NCBI GenBank assembly: GCA_007131625.1 | Contig: SLQC01000012.1 | Coordinates: forward strand, 1-9,624 | Direction of reading: 5' to 3' | From: Balneolales bacterium | Lineage (GTDB): Bacteria; Bacteroidota; Rhodothermia; Balneolales; Natronogracilivirgulaceae | DNA length: 9,624 nucleotides | In this document: positions 7,838-9,624 of the stretch, piece after piece | Position numbering within the stretch: position 1 is the stretch's first letter | Layout of the letters: each line of letters starts with the position of its first letter | The notes under the pieces: generated by a model | Database searches by the model: none | What the model was told of the DNA's origin: nothing | What the model saw: the letters and a program-made list of their open reading frames with translations, nothing else | Position numbers and translations under genes: made by a program

Positions 7838-9379
7838 CTAATTCCGGGTGAATACGGCAACCCATTGCCCTTCACCGGGCGAAGTAACTTCAATTGACTG
7901 ACCGCCGGGAACCTCTGTTTGTTCCGTCCATTCCGATTTAAGAATATTCAACCATTGCATTCTGTAATCTTCGGCTGAGTTCTCCAGATCCAGATGCACC
8001 AAACCTCCGTTAGGGAAGTAAATCGCATACTGTTCGCCTGGCGTAGCGGCACAATAGGCTTCGTTCTCCTGACGGTTACTCAGGAGGTTATTGTTCGGTT
8101 CGGCGGTGAAAATGTCGAATTTGCTTTGAAACATTCTCGCGCTTCGAATATGTGTTTGGGCCAGTTCATTAAGCCCTATTCCAAAAAAATCGGCCCGGCC
8201 ACCCGGACGGTGAAAACGGGACGATGCCAGTCCGCCCAGAATATTGCGCCAGAACTTGTGTGTCCCTTCCAACACTCCACCGCCGTGGCGTTCTCCGCCA
8301 TAGATCTTGATATTGTTTGCAGGCCGGGGCGGGTCGTTATAAAGGTGGCGTGAACTCTGCATGTTATCCCAATGAGCTTGCTCATTCTGGTGGTTGTTCT
8401 GGGAGATGTCCACGAAAGTGTAGCGTTCCGGGTGGTCAAATGTATGCCGGTGCATGGGATTCATCAGGTCGTGCGCATCCCACATTTCCGTGACCTGGGC
8501 GTCTACACCGGCTTGTTCGGCACGATCGTGGATAAAATCAGCCCAATAGGCACCCCAGTGCTCGGATTCATTGGTCTCATTGCTGATACAGTACAGGACA
8601 TGGCCATACTCAAGTGAGATGGAGAGCATCTTGTCAACAAAGGAATTTTGGTATGAAAGTAAAAGTGTATTGTTCTCCTGCAGAGGGGTGCTCCGGAAGA
8701 AAGGGTTTTCCTGCCTGCCGGGATGAGTGTCTATCTCAATGGGCAACCCGATTTCCTCAGCGGTATAATTGATATTATTTATTGGGTTGTAAGGCTGTTC
8801 CGACCAGCCCTTTGCAGAATAATCGATTTGATCACGAGCAAAGTCAAATCGGTCGAACACTTCTATTTGTACGATTATATCCCGCTCGTCGGTCATTTCA
8901 AGGAAGCGGCTAAAACGATCCCAATATTCGTCATTAAAGCGCTCAAGGTCATACAGACCTGTTTCCGGATCCTGATAAAAAGGGTATATGTTGTCGTCAT
9001 TGAAAAAAGGGCTGTCATCATTATTGCGGTCGCGGCTGCTCATGGTATTACGAATGTAGTTGCCGCCTACCGAGGCAAGCAGATCAAGATGCGCTTCCAA
9101 ACCCTGACCGCTGATATTGGGATGATTGAATGGGTTGTCGTGGTCGCTGCCACCCAGCAGCAAGACCAGCTCACCCTTGTATTGCCAGTATTGGGGATTA
9201 TCGGCCGATGGACTGATACGATCAACCTGCTCACTCTCTGCACAGGACATCATGACAAAAACAGCAATCACGGCAACCAACGGGCGGTACTTGTTAAAAG
9301 GCAAACGATTTAATGTTGTTAGACATCCCTTTGAAAATTCAGTTAAACGATTCGGTTTAATACTTCTTTTGCAATTCAT
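7838..9379 (-). CDS. Lipoprotein with glycoside-hydrolase-like TIM barrel and putative collagen-binding C-terminal domain
   Basis: 513 aa from the ATG at 9379, chosen over the upstream TTG at 9421 because AGGA lies 6 bases before it. Basic N-terminal stretch, then h-region LVAVIAVFVMM and Cys46 in VMMSC, so a lipoprotein. The body opens with NPQYWQYKGELVLLLGG (about 61-77), as in DUF4038/GH140-like and related TIM-barrel hydrolases, then GLEAHLDLLASVGGNYIRN and ERFNDEYWDRFSRFLE. A clan GH-A style acid/base candidate is E268 in ISNETNES; a nucleophile candidate is E363 in IYGGERHGG. The C-terminal ~75 residues (YCAATPGEQYAIYFPNGG, VHLDL, GEGQWVAVF) resemble the putative collagen-binding beta domain that follows DUF4038 barrels. 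Probably an exported carbohydrate-active enzyme, cell-surface or periplasmic; substrate and exact family are not determined. It is convergent to the SusC/SusD operon, so partnership in one locus is inferred from position only. Base composition looks richer in GC than the operon. Confidence 0.78.
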   Translation of the reverse strand: MNCKRSIKPNRLTEFSKGCLTTLNRLPFNKYRPLVAVIAVFVMMSCAESEQVDRISPSADNPQYWQYKGELVLLLGGSDHDNPFNHPNISGQGLEAHLDLLASVGGNYIRNTMSSRDRNNDDSPFFNDDNIYPFYQDPETGLYDLERFNDEYWDRFSRFLEMTDERDIIVQIEVFDRFDFARDQIDYSAKGWSEQPYNPINNINYTAEEIGLPIEIDTHPGRQENPFFRSTPLQENNTLLLSYQNSFVDKMLSISLEYGHVLYCISNETNESEHWGAYWADFIHDRAEQAGVDAQVTEMWDAHDLMNPMHRHTFDHPERYTFVDISQNNHQNEQAHWDNMQSSRHLYNDPPRPANNIKIYGGERHGGGVLEGTHKFWRNILGGLASSRFHRPGGRADFFGIGLNELAQTHIRSARMFQSKFDIFTAEPNNNLLSNRQENEAYCAATPGEQYAIYFPNGGLVHLDLENSAEDYRMQWLNILKSEWTEQTEVPGGQSIEVTSPGEGQWVAVFTRN

Positions 9380-9386
9380 GTTATTT
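9380..9386 (-). promoter_or_regulatory. Lead-in fixing the hydrolase start codon
   Basis: On the minus strand the bases before the ATG at 9379 read CAGGAAATAAC, so an AGGA core sits 6 bases upstream of the start (the core itself spans 9386-9389). This is a better-formed Shine-Dalgarno site than at the other genes here. It favours the ATG over the in-frame TTG at 9421, where no such site is seen. Confidence 0.45.
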
Positions 9387-9555
9387 CCTGTCTGATACAA
9401 TTTGCGTTGTCTTTTTATCAATGTGAATGTATTAATTATAAATACAAGCTATTTGGATCATTTGAAAAACTCCATCAAATTTCATTTGAGAATCGCTGTT
9501 CCGAATCTTATAAGTGTAATAATATCTACAATATAAATTCGAAATAATATACAAA

Positions 9556-9584
9556 ATCATAACCAGCCTAATCTTGTCGATCAA
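9556..9584 (-). promoter_or_regulatory. Candidate sigma70-like promoter of the hydrolase gene
   Basis: Read on the minus strand, TTGATC (9584-9579) is followed after exactly 17 bases by TATGAT (9561-9556), a good match to -35 and -10 boxes. Transcription would begin near 9549, giving a leader of about 170 bases before the ATG at 9379. The Bacteroidota TAnnTTTG form is not matched exactly. The leader is AT-rich with no strong structure noticed. Confidence 0.4.
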
Positions 9585-9585
9585 C

Positions 9586-9607
9586 TTTTGCAAACCGGTG
9601 AGCAAAA
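9586..9607. promoter_or_regulatory. LacI-family-like operator palindrome
   Basis: A 22-bp palindrome (TTTTGCAAACC then GGTGAGCAAAA) has 9 of 11 matched positions per arm and a central ACCGGT. The inner 16 bases, TGCAAACCGGTGAGCA, differ at only two positions from the symmetric TGCAAACCGGTTTGCA form typical of LacI/GalR-family operators with a central CG. It sits one base beyond the -35 box of the candidate hydrolase promoter. Whether it serves this gene or a divergent one beyond the window edge cannot be seen. Confidence 0.45.
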
Positions 9608-9617
9608 AAACCGCTCA
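9599..9617. repeat. Short inverted repeat overlapping the operator-like site
   Basis: TGAGC (9599-9603) and GCTCA (9613-9617) form perfect 5-bp arms around a 9-base A-rich loop. A further pair, ATCAAC (9580-9585) and GTTGAT (9618-9623), encloses the whole operator-like palindrome. These nested symmetries may mark a compact regulatory region or, as RNA on the minus strand (TGAGC, GG, seven U, GCTCA), a small hairpin. The window ends here, so the context is incomplete. Confidence 0.3.
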
Positions 9618-9624
9618 GTTGATA

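Noticed and set aside
8723..9313. Plus-strand open frame of 196 codons opposite the hydrolase gene
   Set aside because: It lies wholly antisense to a well-supported gene, its protein is low in recognisable motifs and rich in Val/Ile as expected from a mirrored frame, and no start signal is evident.

Overview
The window looks like part of a chromosome from a Bacteroidota or Balneolota (Rhodothermia-like) bacterium. It carries an outer-membrane SusC/SusD glycan-uptake pair, lipoproteins with Bacteroidota-style signal peptides, and AT-rich start regions mostly without strong Shine-Dalgarno sequences. The exact lineage cannot be fixed from the sequence alone.

Layout: (1) 56-1228 (+) is anmK, anhydro-N-acetylmuramic acid kinase, a cell-wall recycling enzyme whose upstream context is cut off by the window edge. 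(2) 1229-1861 is a 633-base AT-rich gap with a weak terminator-like hairpin after anmK, a candidate promoter near 1602-1630, and two strong inverted repeats in what would be a ~225-base leader. (3) 1862-7669 (+) is a tight three-gene operon: a SusC/RagA-type TonB-dependent transporter, a SusD/RagB substrate-binding lipoprotein, and a small lipoprotein resembling the DUF3823 family (gaps of 49 and 29 bases). (4) 7670-7837 is a convergent intergenic gap with a strong hairpin. (5) 7838-9379 (-) is a lipoprotein with a glycoside-hydrolase-like TIM barrel and a C-terminal domain resembling the putative collagen-binding domain seen in DUF4038/GH140-type proteins. (6) 9380-9624 is its upstream region, with a sigma70-like promoter abutting a LacI-type operator-like palindrome.

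Working model: SusC and SusD form the usual lid-and-barrel complex that imports oligosaccharides. The DUF3823-like lipoprotein is probably an accessory surface glycan-binding subunit. The convergent hydrolase-like lipoprotein may be a degradative enzyme of the same small polysaccharide-utilisation locus, but it has its own promoter and possibly its own regulator. The glycan cannot be named from the sequence. anmK is probably an unrelated housekeeping neighbour. I found no clearly new system; the least explained items are the structured SusC leader, the operator-like site upstream of the hydrolase, and the unassigned hydrolase.
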